Positions 8,113-16,542 of a stretch of DNA of 64,000 nt are shown one piece after another. Source of the DNA: Bacteroidota bacterium (GTDB taxonomy: Bacteria > Bacteroidota > Rhodothermia > JANXDC01); NCBI GenBank assembly GCA_025998875.1, contig AP024675.1, positions 1,523,549-1,587,548 on the forward strand. The letters are read 5' to 3'. Numbering within the stretch: position 1 is the first letter of the stretch; each line of letters opens with the position of its first letter. The notes under the pieces are model-generated. The model saw only the letters and a list, made by a program, of their open reading frames with translations. It ran no database searches and had not been told where the DNA came from. Position numbers and translations under genes: made by a program.

Positions 8113-11100
8113 ATGCGCAAATACGCCCTCTGCCTTATCCTTGTGGCCATACCCGTACTGCTCCGGGCGCAAGCCGATGCGGAGGAGTTGTTCCGGTGGG
8201 CTTACGAGCGGCTCACCGAACGCCAGTATCGGAACGCCTGGCTGTACTTCGAACGCTTTATCCGCGCCTATCCGGATCATCCCCTCCTTCCGGAGGCCTA
8301 TTACTATCAGGCCGAGGCCGCGCTGGGGATGGGATATCACGAGCAGGCGCTCCGGCTCTACGAGGCTTTTGTGGAGCGCTTTCCCGGCCATCCTTTTGCT
8401 GCCGAGGCGCTGCTGTTTCTGGGGCGGAGGGCCTTTGCAGAGGGCAATTATGCGCTGGCCCTGCTGTACTGGAACCAGATACCGGAGCGCGCCGTCGGGG
8501 CCTCTCTGCAGGCGCAGGTGCTGTTCTGGGTCGGAGAGGCCCAGCGGCATCTGAAGCAGCTGGGGGAAGCAGAGGCGACCTACCAGAAGATCCTCGAACG
8601 CTATCCCCGTTCGGAGTCCGCCCCCCTGGCCCTTTACACGCTGGCGGAGTTGTACATAGAACAGAATCGGCTGCTGGAGGCCCGGCGGGCGCTCGAGCGC
8701 CTGCAGCGCGACTATCCTGATCAGGTGCGGCGGGCGGATTTCGTGCTCTGGCTGGCCGAACTGCAGGCACAGACCGGGGCTTTGCAGGAACTGGTCAATA
8801 CCCTGACCCCCCGCGTAGATCGCCTGCCCGGGGAACTGGCTCCGCGCGCGCTTTACCTGCTCGGGGCGGCCTATTCGCGGCTGGGGGACCCGGCGCGCGC
8901 TTCGGTTTATTTCGAACGCCTCCTGCAAGAGCACGCCCACAGCCCGCAGGCCCGGATAGCGCACTACGAGCTGGCCTGGGCTCTGGCCGCTCAGGGGGCC
9001 TACGCACAGGCCGCCGCCTCGATGAGCGCGCTGGCCGAAAGCGGATCCGATTCTTTAGCCCGCATGGCCGCCCACTATGCGGCCGCCTTCTGGGAACGGG
9101 CCGGCCGATGGGAGCAGGCTCGGCAGGCCTACGCCAGCGCCGCCGCGCGTTTTCCCAGCGGTCCGTGGGGAGATCGTCTGCTGTTGGAGTGGGGACGTCT
9201 GGAACTTCGGCAGGATCGACCCGCGGAGGCGATACCCATCTTTCGCCGGCTCCTGGAACGCTATCCCGATTCCCCGCTCCTCATGGAGGGTCTGGAGTGG
9301 CTGGCTCGGGCGCATCTCCTATTGGGTGAGTACACGCGCGCCGCTGAGGTGCTGGAGGTGGCCGCCTCGCTGGGCACCGTACCCCTGGAAATACGCCATC
9401 GCGCCCGATTTATGAAGGCCTGGACGTTACTGCGCGGGGGCCTGTATGCACAGGCCCTAGAAGAATGCGAGCGCCTCTACAGGGAGGCGCCCACCGGACC
9501 CTGGGCCCCTGAGGCGCTTTTCTGGGCGGCTGAGGCGCATTTTCAGCTGCGCCGCCCCGATCGGGCCGCCGAGCTCTGGGGCGAGTTTCTGCGCGCCTTC
9601 TCCGCTCACCCCTACGCGCTGGCCGCTCGCTATGCTCGCGCCTGGGCGCTCTTTCAGGCGGCTCGATATCAGGAGGCGATCCCCGTCTTTCGGGACTTCC
9701 TTGCCCTGTATCGTCCCTCTGCGCGGGACCTGGTCCGATATGATCAGGATGCGCGCCTGCGGCTGGCGGATTCGTATTTCGCCCTCAAACAATACGCCGA
9801 GGCTGTTGCGGCCTACCAGGCGGTCATCGACCGCGGTGGATCCGAGGTGGATTACGCGCTTTTTCAGCAGGCCCTGGCCCGCTACTACAGCAATGCCCCC
9901 TCGGAGGCCATCCGGTTGCTGCGCCTGTTGCGGGAGCGGTATCCTCGTTCGGCCTATGTCGATGAGGCCCAGTATCAGATCGGGTGGATCTACTTCCGGC
10001 TGGGCCGCTATCAAGAGGCCGTGGCAGAATTTGAGCGGTTGCGGACGGAAAGCCCCGACAGCCCCCTGGCTCCCAGAGCGCTCTATAATATCGGGGATGC
10101 GCACTACAACGCCGGCCGCCTCGAGCAAGCCATCGCCGCCTATGAGGCGCTGGTACAGCAGTATCCCCAGCACCCTCTGGTCGTAGAGGCCCTCTCCAGC
10201 GCCCAGTATGCCTACGAGGCGCTGGGTCGGCCCGAAGAGGGAGAAACGCTGCTGGAGCGCTTCGCCGCGCAGCGGCCGGGGGATCCCCTGGTGGAAGAGT
10301 TGCGCTACCGGCTGGGAGAGCTCCGGCTGCAGGCAGGGCGATATGAGGACGCCGTGCGGGCTCTGGAACGCTTCGTGCAGACGGCACACTCCAGCCCGCG
10401 TTTGCCGGAGGCGTACTACAATCTGGGGTTTGCCTATCGGCAGTTGGGGCGCCTGGAGCAGGCCATCGCCATCTGGCAGCGTCTGGTGAGCGATTTTCCC
10501 CAGTCGGACAGGCGTCGGGATGCGCTGCGTCAGCTCGGGGAAGTGTATCTGGAAACAGATCGCCCCAGACAGGCCATCGGTGCTTTTCAGCTCTGGGAGC
10601 AGTCCGCGCCTACGGCCGAGGAACGGCTCTGGGCCGCCATTGGCCAGGCGCAAGCCTATCTGGAGCTGGGTAATCCCGCGCAGGCCGAAGGGGTTCTGCG
10701 GCGCACCCTGAACCGGGCAAGAGCCGAGGAACAGGTGACCCTGCAGGCCGAACTCACCTTGGCCCGTGCCCTGGAAGCGCTGGGCCAGACGCAGGAAGCC
10801 GAACGGCTCTACATCAAAGTGGCCAGTTCCGGCTATACGGAGCTCGCCGCGGAGGCGCAGTTCCGCCTGGGGCTGTTGTACAGGCGGCTGGGGCGTCTGA
10901 CACAGGCCGTGGACGTGCTGGAACGCGTGGCGGTGGCTTTCCCGGGGGAGCTGGAATGGGTCGTGCAGGCGCGCCTGGAGCAGGCCCGCATCCTGCGGGA
11001 TATTGGCAACCGGCTTCAGGCCATCCGATTATACGAGTCCATCCTGCGCGACTACCCCGGCACCCAGGCGGCGCTGGAGGCCGCGCGGGAACTGGCCGCC

Positions 11101-11130
11101 CTGCGGGGTCAGGGTTCCCCGAGGAGGTAG
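8113..11130 (+). CDS. large exported tetratricopeptide repeat protein
   Basis: A 1005-residue protein with a signal peptide (MRKYALCLILVAIPVLLRAQ) and otherwise almost nothing but TPR-type helical hairpins, recognisable by repeated blocks such as ALRLYEAFVERFPGHPF, AIPIFRRLLERYPDSPL and AIAIWQRLVSDFPQSD. I count well over twenty units of about 34-38 residues. Repeats of this kind are found in BamD/YbgF-like periplasmic scaffolds. It is the first gene of a likely operon that continues with an outer-membrane barrel, a SPOR protein and ExbB-ExbD-TonB, so a scaffolding role in the cell envelope is likely. No enzymatic motif is present. Confidence 0.9.
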   Translation: MRKYALCLILVAIPVLLRAQADAEELFRWAYERLTERQYRNAWLYFERFIRAYPDHPLLPEAYYYQAEAALGMGYHEQALRLYEAFVERFPGHPFAAEALLFLGRRAFAEGNYALALLYWNQIPERAVGASLQAQVLFWVGEAQRHLKQLGEAEATYQKILERYPRSESAPLALYTLAELYIEQNRLLEARRALERLQRDYPDQVRRADFVLWLAELQAQTGALQELVNTLTPRVDRLPGELAPRALYLLGAAYSRLGDPARASVYFERLLQEHAHSPQARIAHYELAWALAAQGAYAQAAASMSALAESGSDSLARMAAHYAAAFWERAGRWEQARQAYASAAARFPSGPWGDRLLLEWGRLELRQDRPAEAIPIFRRLLERYPDSPLLMEGLEWLARAHLLLGEYTRAAEVLEVAASLGTVPLEIRHRARFMKAWTLLRGGLYAQALEECERLYREAPTGPWAPEALFWAAEAHFQLRRPDRAAELWGEFLRAFSAHPYALAARYARAWALFQAARYQEAIPVFRDFLALYRPSARDLVRYDQDARLRLADSYFALKQYAEAVAAYQAVIDRGGSEVDYALFQQALARYYSNAPSEAIRLLRLLRERYPRSAYVDEAQYQIGWIYFRLGRYQEAVAEFERLRTESPDSPLAPRALYNIGDAHYNAGRLEQAIAAYEALVQQYPQHPLVVEALSSAQYAYEALGRPEEGETLLERFAAQRPGDPLVEELRYRLGELRLQAGRYEDAVRALERFVQTAHSSPRLPEAYYNLGFAYRQLGRLEQAIAIWQRLVSDFPQSDRRRDALRQLGEVYLETDRPRQAIGAFQLWEQSAPTAEERLWAAIGQAQAYLELGNPAQAEGVLRRTLNRARAEEQVTLQAELTLARALEALGQTQEAERLYIKVASSGYTELAAEAQFRLGLLYRRLGRLTQAVDVLERVAVAFPGELEWVVQARLEQARILRDIGNRLQAIRLYESILRDYPGTQAALEAARELAALRGQGSPRR

Positions 11131-11131
11131 C

Positions 11132-12901
11132 ATGCGTATCGGATTGTTCATCGGCGGGATCGGCTTGCTGTTGCCCGCTTCTCTGGGGGCGCAAGGGGCG
11201 CAGCCGGATACCACCCGGTTGCCGGAGCTTACGCCCCGCGCTGTGGAGGTCAGGGGAGAGCTCCGCATCGAACTGCCCTCCCTGGCCCGACAGCCCCTGA
11301 CGGGATTTGATCTGGTGCCGCGCCGCCTGCAGCTGGATACGGTGCGGGGACCCTGGCTGGAGCGCCTAGGTTTGCCCTGGGAGATCGCCGCTGTATCCGT
11401 ACAGCGACCTCAGCCGCGCCCGCTGCGAGCGCGCCTTCTGGAAGAACCCGCCTGGATGCGGCTACAGGCTGGATACGGACGCTTCGTCAGCCCGGAGCTT
11501 GAACTTGAACTAGCCCCTTCCGGGCAGATAGCATCCGCATTGTCCGGATCGTTCCGCTACGGGCACCGTTCCTCACAGGGTCATCTTGAGCGTGCCGCCT
11601 TTCGTCGCGACGAGCTGGGTTTTGTGCTGTTTGCCTTCCCCCGAGGCTCTCTGCTGGGTTCCCCCTGGACGGCAGGAGTGGAGCTGGGGGGAAGCGACTA
11701 TGGCTATCACCTCTACGGCGTGCCCCGGATCGAGGTACCGCGTCGTCTGCGCACGCTCCAGGGGCGTCTGCAGGCCCGCTCGCGGGAAGCTCGCGGCCCG
11801 GGATTCGATATGGAGCTTGTGTGGCGGGCTGATCGGGCTCATCTGGACACCCTGCTGGATCGACCTGACTGGGTAGCGGATTCCGCTTTTCGGGCCCCAA
11901 GCTCCTGGCGTCTGGGGGGCAGTCAGGCGCGTTTTGCCGCCCGGATCGGGCACCGAGGGCGCACCGTCGCCCTGGAGATGGGCCTGCGCTATGAACATGT
12001 ACGAGCCTCGCGGTGGATACAGGAGCCAGAACGCGATGCCTCCGGATGGCTTGCCGGTATCCGTCTGCTGGGCGCCTATCGCATCACCCCTGCCTGGGAG
12101 GCGGAGCTGGGATTGTCCTGGAACCGGTTTCGGGGGCTGGATGATTCCCTCTCCGGCGAACAGCTCAGCCCCTACCTCCGGTTGAGCTGGCGGCCAGGGG
12201 CGCGCATCATGCTATGGGCGCGCGGGCAGGGAGATGTCGAACTGGAGGCGGGCCCGGGATCGCTCCTGAACCGCTACCCCTACGTAGATCCTCGGGGTCG
12301 GCAAACCGTGGCGCGCATCCCCCTTCGGGTCGATGTGGGTCTGGATGTCTACCTCGGGGGCGCGCTGCGCGCGCATGGTCGTTTTCTGTGGGCCCGATGG
12401 CGGCAGTGGAGCTATCCGGAGTTGCTCGCGCCCGGTCGGTTTGCCATAGCGCATCTGCCCGAGGTGTACCAACGCTACGGAGAGCTTACCCTGACCCTCA
12501 GACCTTTGAGCGGACCCTGGGCCCAGCTTACGGGTCGATACGAGTGGACGCGTCGAGGGGAGGGCCTATCGGTTCCCTATCTGCCCAGATGGCATGCCCG
12601 AGCCGAACTGGGATACGCCTTCCCGACCGGGGTGGTGTTCTCCGCTCAGATGCGCTACGAAGGGGCTCGCTCCGGAGGCAGGGTGGAGCTGGCCTCCCCC
12701 CTGCAGACCTCGCCTCTGCCCGAGATACGGCGTTCGCTGGCTCCTTATCTTCGGATGGACGTGCGCCTTTTGGCTCGTCTGAGCCGCCAGGCCGGTATCT
12801 ACGTGCAGCTTGAGAATCTGCTCAACCGGACATACTATATCTGGGATTTTTATCCCGAACGACCCCTGGACGGGCGTCTGGGGTTGTGGTTGCGCTGGTA
12901 G
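11132..12901 (+). CDS. outer membrane beta-barrel protein (TonB-receptor-like barrel)
   Basis: A 589-residue exported protein: signal peptide MRIGLFIGGIGLLLPASLGAQG, then repeated amphipathic strands with many aromatic ends, finishing in a C-terminal aromatic strand (LGLWLRW), the usual outer-membrane insertion signal. The final VQLENLLNRTYYIWDFYP is like the end of TonB-dependent receptors, but I see no clear plug domain; only about 90 residues precede the barrel. The ATG is one base after the TPR gene's stop with GAGGAGG at 11121, so the two are translated together. Frames open further upstream, but the signal peptide fixes the start. The transported ligand is unknown. Confidence 0.82.
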   Translation: MRIGLFIGGIGLLLPASLGAQGAQPDTTRLPELTPRAVEVRGELRIELPSLARQPLTGFDLVPRRLQLDTVRGPWLERLGLPWEIAAVSVQRPQPRPLRARLLEEPAWMRLQAGYGRFVSPELELELAPSGQIASALSGSFRYGHRSSQGHLERAAFRRDELGFVLFAFPRGSLLGSPWTAGVELGGSDYGYHLYGVPRIEVPRRLRTLQGRLQARSREARGPGFDMELVWRADRAHLDTLLDRPDWVADSAFRAPSSWRLGGSQARFAARIGHRGRTVALEMGLRYEHVRASRWIQEPERDASGWLAGIRLLGAYRITPAWEAELGLSWNRFRGLDDSLSGEQLSPYLRLSWRPGARIMLWARGQGDVELEAGPGSLLNRYPYVDPRGRQTVARIPLRVDVGLDVYLGGALRAHGRFLWARWRQWSYPELLAPGRFAIAHLPEVYQRYGELTLTLRPLSGPWAQLTGRYEWTRRGEGLSVPYLPRWHARAELGYAFPTGVVFSAQMRYEGARSGGRVELASPLQTSPLPEIRRSLAPYLRMDVRLLARLSRQAGIYVQLENLLNRTYYIWDFYPERPLDGRLGLWLRW

Positions 12902-12915
12902 AAAGGGCATGCGCT

Positions 12916-13125
12916 ATGCATAGCTGGCCCGAACAGTTCGATGCAATCGCGGCGGTGGCCATCCGCCGGGCCCTTCTGGAGCGTATGGCCGTGCGCCTGC
13001 CCGGCTGGGGCCGACTCCGGGTTGTGCATTATCGCAGCCGGCGCGAACCGGGGCCGGATGGCAAGGTGTACATCTTTCCCCCGGAGGACCGCGTGGTGTT
13101 CGAAGCCGAAGAATCGGAGGCCTGA
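12916..13125 (+). CDS. small HU-like domain protein (HU-CCDC81 type)
   Basis: A 69-residue protein. The middle reads VRLPGWGRLRVVHY, then PGPDGKVYIFPP and VVFEAEE, which resembles the glycine-bearing arm and final strand of HU-like domains found at the N-termini of Bacteroidota SPOR proteins (the HU-CCDC81 bacterial domains). It ends three bases before the SPOR gene that itself starts with a second domain of the same kind, so the pair looks like one protein split in two. Start: the ATG at 12916, 14 bases after the barrel gene. The domain call is by pattern only. Confidence 0.6.
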   Translation: MHSWPEQFDAIAAVAIRRALLERMAVRLPGWGRLRVVHYRSRREPGPDGKVYIFPPEDRVVFEAEESEA

Positions 13126-13128
13126 GGC

Positions 13129-14235
13129 GTGCACGAAGAGCGCTGGATAGCGCACCTGGCTGATCTGCTGGGTGCGGACGTGTCGGAGGCGCGTGCCTGG
13201 CTGCAGGCGCGCCTGAATGCTCTCAAGGGTGAGCTCGAAGAGGCCGGACAGGCCATCTGGCCCGGAGTGGGACGTTTCTTCCGCCTGCCAGATGGGCGGA
13301 TCGGCTTTGAGCCGGAGGAGGAACTGGCCCGGGCGGTCAATGAGCGCTATGAGGGGCTGGTGCCCATACTGGCGCCGGATTCCTGGGAGGAGCCGGAGGA
13401 AGAAGGGGAGCTGGAGGAAGAGGGGGAAGCGGAAGAGGTTGTGGTCAAGGAAAAAGAAGCGCCGACAGAGGAAACAGGGGTAGAGAACTCCTCCGGGCCG
13501 GAGGAGCAGAGCCCCGGATGGGGGCAAAACGTAGTGGAGCCTGAAGAACCCCCGCAACCCGTACTCCCGACAGAGGAGGAGTATACCCCTATTTCCTGGG
13601 AGCCCACCCCCTCCCCGGAGCCACCGTTTCGCCCCAAGCCCCGACCCGCAGAACCTCGCCCCCCCTCTGCTCTTGTCAATCCAGAACGGATTCGATCGCG
13701 GCCCCGAAGCGCCGTCCCGATGTTATGGTTGCTGGGTGTCTTGTTTGTGGCGGGCGTTGCGGCGGTTGTGTGGTATTTCCGGCGGGAGTATTACGGGCTG
13801 GGTCCGGAATTAGCCTCATCGCCGGTGCCTTCCCAGCCTCAGCGGGCCATGGAGCTCTTTTCCCCGGATACGACGGCGCAAACCAGCGGGCCGGATACCC
13901 TGCAGGTAACGGCGGAGGCCCCGGCCGTCCCCGCTCCAGTCCCTGCTCCTGCTTCCGGACCTGCGTGGTGGCGACAGCCCGTGAATCCCGATCAGGAGGG
14001 ATGGACGCTCGTGCTGGCCTCCTGGCCTACGGAGCCAGAGGCGCGGGCCGATCAGGAACAGCTGCGCACCTACGGGGTTGAGGCCACTGTGGTGCCGGCT
14101 CAAACCCCGATCGGCCGGCGTTTTCGTCTCGTCGTGGGGCAGTTTCCTAGCCGCCAAGAGGCCGAAGCCCAGCGGGAGGAACTGGCCCGTCGGCTGGGGC
14201 GTCCGGACGTGTGGGTGTTGCGCTTAACCCGGTAA
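13129..14235 (+). CDS. SPOR domain envelope protein with HU-like N-terminus
   Basis: A 368-residue protein starting at GTG 13129. Residues 1-80 form a small domain (WPGVGRFFRLPDGRIGFEPEE, then NERYEGLVPI) similar to the second HU-CCDC81 domain of Bacteroidota SPOR proteins. Next come about 100 residues rich in Glu and Pro, one transmembrane helix (AVPMLWLLGVLFVAGVAAVV, about 200-220), a Pro/Ala linker, and a C-terminal SPOR domain (about 288-368, WTLVLASWPTEPEA to FRLVVGQFPSRQEAEA). SPOR domains bind denuded peptidoglycan at septa, so a division or wall role is expected, with the HU-like part in the cytoplasm. Confidence 0.83.
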   Translation: MHEERWIAHLADLLGADVSEARAWLQARLNALKGELEEAGQAIWPGVGRFFRLPDGRIGFEPEEELARAVNERYEGLVPILAPDSWEEPEEEGELEEEGEAEEVVVKEKEAPTEETGVENSSGPEEQSPGWGQNVVEPEEPPQPVLPTEEEYTPISWEPTPSPEPPFRPKPRPAEPRPPSALVNPERIRSRPRSAVPMLWLLGVLFVAGVAAVVWYFRREYYGLGPELASSPVPSQPQRAMELFSPDTTAQTSGPDTLQVTAEAPAVPAPVPAPASGPAWWRQPVNPDQEGWTLVLASWPTEPEARADQEQLRTYGVEATVVPAQTPIGRRFRLVVGQFPSRQEAEAQREELARRLGRPDVWVLRLTR

Positions 14236-14255
14236 ACGAGGAGGATAACGGTATC

Positions 14256-14978
14256 GTGTGCGCGTTCTGGCAGGTTGCCCCGCTTAATCCAGTCGATACG
14301 ATGGTCCAGCTTCCTTCGTCGGTGCCGATGGAGCAGACCATGACCTTATGGGAGATGCTGCTCAAAGGCGGCTGGCTCATGATCCCGATTGTGCTCTGCT
14401 CCCTGCTGGCCGTTTTCGTGATCCTCGAGCGGTGGTTGGTACTGCGGCGAGCGCGTATGGAGGTGCAACCCTTTCTGCGGCAGATTCAGGCTCTCCTGCA
14501 GGCCGGGGATGTGGCCCAGGCGATCGCCCTTTGCGAGGAGGTGGATCGGCCCATCGCCCGCATGCTCCGGCGTGGTCTGGAGCGGCTCGGCCGACCCATC
14601 GAAGACATCGAGGAGGCCATTCAGCAGGCTGGCAAACAGGAGGCCTTCGCCCTGGAAAGGCGGCTCGATCTGCTGGCCTCCATTTCCGGTATCGCGCCCC
14701 TGCTGGGATTTCTGGGTACGGTAACGGGTATGATCGAGGCTTTTCAGCAGATTCAGGCTCTGCAGGGCAACGTCAACCCCAGTGTGCTGGCCGGAGGGAT
14801 ATGGGAGGCGCTCATCACCACGGCCGCGGGGCTGGCCGTGGGCATTCCCGCCTACGCCTTTTATAACTACCTCAACAGCCGGGTCAACCGCATGGTCTTC
14901 GAGCTTGAAGAAGCGGCCACCCGTTTTCTGGATCTGCTTGAAGAGCCTGTTCGTCCACCGAGCGTACGCCCGCTATAA
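14256..14978 (+). CDS. exbB: ExbB/TolQ-type proton channel subunit
   Basis: A 240-residue MotA/TolQ/ExbB family protein with three membrane helices: about 35-60 (MIPIVLCSLLAVFVILERW), then the signature block ISGIAPLLGFLGTVTGMIEAF and AALITTAAGLAVGIPAYAF-like helices near the end. With ExbD it uses the proton gradient to energise TonB. Start: I use GTG 14256, because GAGGAGG lies at 14238-14244; later ATGs at 14301, 14328 and 14340 have no ribosome site, although the protein would still be complete from them. Followed closely by exbD and tonB. Confidence 0.9.
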   Translation: MCAFWQVAPLNPVDTMVQLPSSVPMEQTMTLWEMLLKGGWLMIPIVLCSLLAVFVILERWLVLRRARMEVQPFLRQIQALLQAGDVAQAIALCEEVDRPIARMLRRGLERLGRPIEDIEEAIQQAGKQEAFALERRLDLLASISGIAPLLGFLGTVTGMIEAFQQIQALQGNVNPSVLAGGIWEALITTAAGLAVGIPAYAFYNYLNSRVNRMVFELEEAATRFLDLLEEPVRPPSVRPL

Positions 14979-14991
14979 AGGAGCTACTGCG

Positions 14992-15402
14992 ATGGCCCGC
15001 CTGGAAATCGCCCGACGCCGCCCCCCGTTGTCGACTTTTACCCTGGCTTCCATGACCGATATCGTATTGCTGCTGCTCATTTTCTTTCTGCTCACTTCCT
15101 CCTTTGTGACCCAGTTCGGCATCCGCGTCAACGTGCCCCGGGCCGAAGCGGGTCCTATTGAGGAGGGACAGTATGTGACCGTCACGCTCACCGGTGAGGG
15201 GCGTCTGTACGTCGACGGCGAGCCGGTAGAGCGCGATGCCTTGGGGGCCCGGCTTCTGGCCGTTCGGGAACAACTGGCCAGGCCGCTGGTGGTGCTTCAG
15301 GCCGATCGAAGGGCCACCATGGAGGATGCCGTCTGGGTGATGAGCCTGGCCCGTTCGCTGGACATGGGGATCTGGATTGCAACCGAGCCGGAGGAGCGCT
15401 GA
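14992..15402 (+). CDS. exbD: ExbD/TolR-type biopolymer transport protein
   Basis: A 136-residue protein with one N-terminal helix and a periplasmic domain. The key membrane Asp is in the SMTDIVLLLLIFFLLTSSF segment at about residue 23, as in ExbD/TolR. The C-terminal half (LYVDGEPVERDALG, LVVLQADRRATMEDAV) is the usual periplasmic domain. The ATG at 14992 follows AGGAGCT. The frame is open from 14782 inside exbB, but the family start is at 14992. Its stop overlaps the tonB start by one base (TGATG). Confidence 0.93.
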   Translation: MARLEIARRRPPLSTFTLASMTDIVLLLLIFFLLTSSFVTQFGIRVNVPRAEAGPIEEGQYVTVTLTGEGRLYVDGEPVERDALGARLLAVREQLARPLVVLQADRRATMEDAVWVMSLARSLDMGIWIATEPEER

Positions 15403-16187
15403 TGCGGAACCGGGAGGAGCGCATCGCACTCGCCGGAAGCCTGCTCTTGCACGCGGTTCTGGCCCTGTTGTTCTGGGTCGTGGTGGTGCGCTCTGAGCCC
15501 GTCCCGATGGGGCTTCTAGAGGTGGATTTTGGCCCCCTGCGCGAGGGAAGGCCGGTTCGGGCGGCGCTCAGGCCCGAATCCGGCCCGGAGATCCCCCAGG
15601 AAGTCAACCCGGAACTTCGTCACAGCCCGCATGTCGAGCCCGAAGCGCGGGTTCCGGCTCCTGAGCCTCCTGCCCGGCCCGTAGAGGCGCCCCAGCGGGT
15701 GCCTGCGGAGACCCCGGAGCGAATACGCACACCTCGAGCATCCGAAGTGCGGCCGGAGCGGCCAAGCCCGGAGCCCGCCCGCACTCCCGCTCCGAGTGCG
15801 GCCCCTTCCGGTCAGAGTCCGGAACAGAGGCCCGCAGGCGGCAGCCCCGAGGGAACAGGCAGGGCCGAAGAGGGGACGCCGGGAACGGGGTTTGACCGGG
15901 ACCGCTCGGCGCCGTTTGCCTTGAGCTGGGAGGGCAATCTGACGCGCAGCATTCTCCGCCAGCGGCTTCCCGCATATCCGATTCAAATCGAGGCCGAAAT
16001 CCGTATTCGCTTTACCGTCGACCCGCAGGGACGGGTGATCAGCATGATCCCCCTGCAGAAAGGCCCCCCGGAGTTGGAGCGCGCGGCCATGGAGGCGCTC
16101 CGGGAATGGCGGTTCAACCCTCTGCCTCCGCATGTGCCCCAGCTGCCCCAGACAGGGGTGATCACCTTCCGGTTTCGTCTGCAGTAG
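15402..16187 (+). CDS. tonB: TonB-family energy transducer
   Basis: A 261-residue protein with one N-terminal membrane helix (LAGSLLLHAVLALLFWVVVV), a long Pro/Arg/Glu-rich spacer (about 45-165) and a C-terminal TonB domain (about 175-261) with IRIRFTVDPQGRVIS and ALREWRFNPLP. It links ExbB-ExbD in the inner membrane to TonB-dependent receptors in the outer membrane; two such receptors are encoded at 34.9-40.6 kb. Whether it is a TonB or TolA-like partner cannot be settled by sequence alone, but the C-terminal motif favours TonB. Confidence 0.88.
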   Translation: MRNREERIALAGSLLLHAVLALLFWVVVVRSEPVPMGLLEVDFGPLREGRPVRAALRPESGPEIPQEVNPELRHSPHVEPEARVPAPEPPARPVEAPQRVPAETPERIRTPRASEVRPERPSPEPARTPAPSAAPSGQSPEQRPAGGSPEGTGRAEEGTPGTGFDRDRSAPFALSWEGNLTRSILRQRLPAYPIQIEAEIRIRFTVDPQGRVISMIPLQKGPPELERAAMEALREWRFNPLPPHVPQLPQTGVITFRFRLQ

Positions 16188-16196
16188 GAGGAAGCG

Positions 16197-16541
16197 ATGG
16201 CGGAGACGATCTTTTCGCGAATCATACGCAAAGAGGTGCCAGCCCAGATTGTCTACGAAGACGAGCGCGTGGTGGCCTTCCGGGATATTCACCCCCAGGC
16301 CCCCGTGCACATCTTGATCGTGCCCCGTGAACCCATTGCCACGGTCAATGACTTGCGGCCGGAACACGCAGAGCTGGTGGGTCACATGGTCCTGGTCGCC
16401 CGAGAGCTGGCCCATCGGGAGGGGGTCGCCGATCGGGGATATCGGCTTGTGCTCAACTGCAATCCGGAGGGAGGGCAGTCCGTCTACCACCTCCACCTAC
16501 ATCTGTTAGGCGGACGCCCCATGGGCTGGCCCCCCGGGTAG
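16197..16541 (+). CDS. HIT family protein (HINT-like nucleoside phosphoramidase)
   Basis: A 114-residue histidine triad protein: [27 protein letters not shown] at the N-terminus, [10 protein letters not shown] in the middle, and the catalytic triad in [11 protein letters not shown] at the end. The family hydrolyses nucleoside 5'-phosphoramidates and related AMP conjugates. It is the last gene of the operon that begins at 8113, nine bases after tonB, and ends one base from the convergent DUF1611 gene. Confidence 0.95.
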   Translation: MAETIFSRIIRKEVPAQIVYEDERVVAFRDIHPQAPVHILIVPREPIATVNDLRPEHAELVGHMVLVARELAHREGVADRGYRLVLNCNPEGGQSVYHLHLHLLGGRPMGWPPG

Positions 16542-16542
16542 C

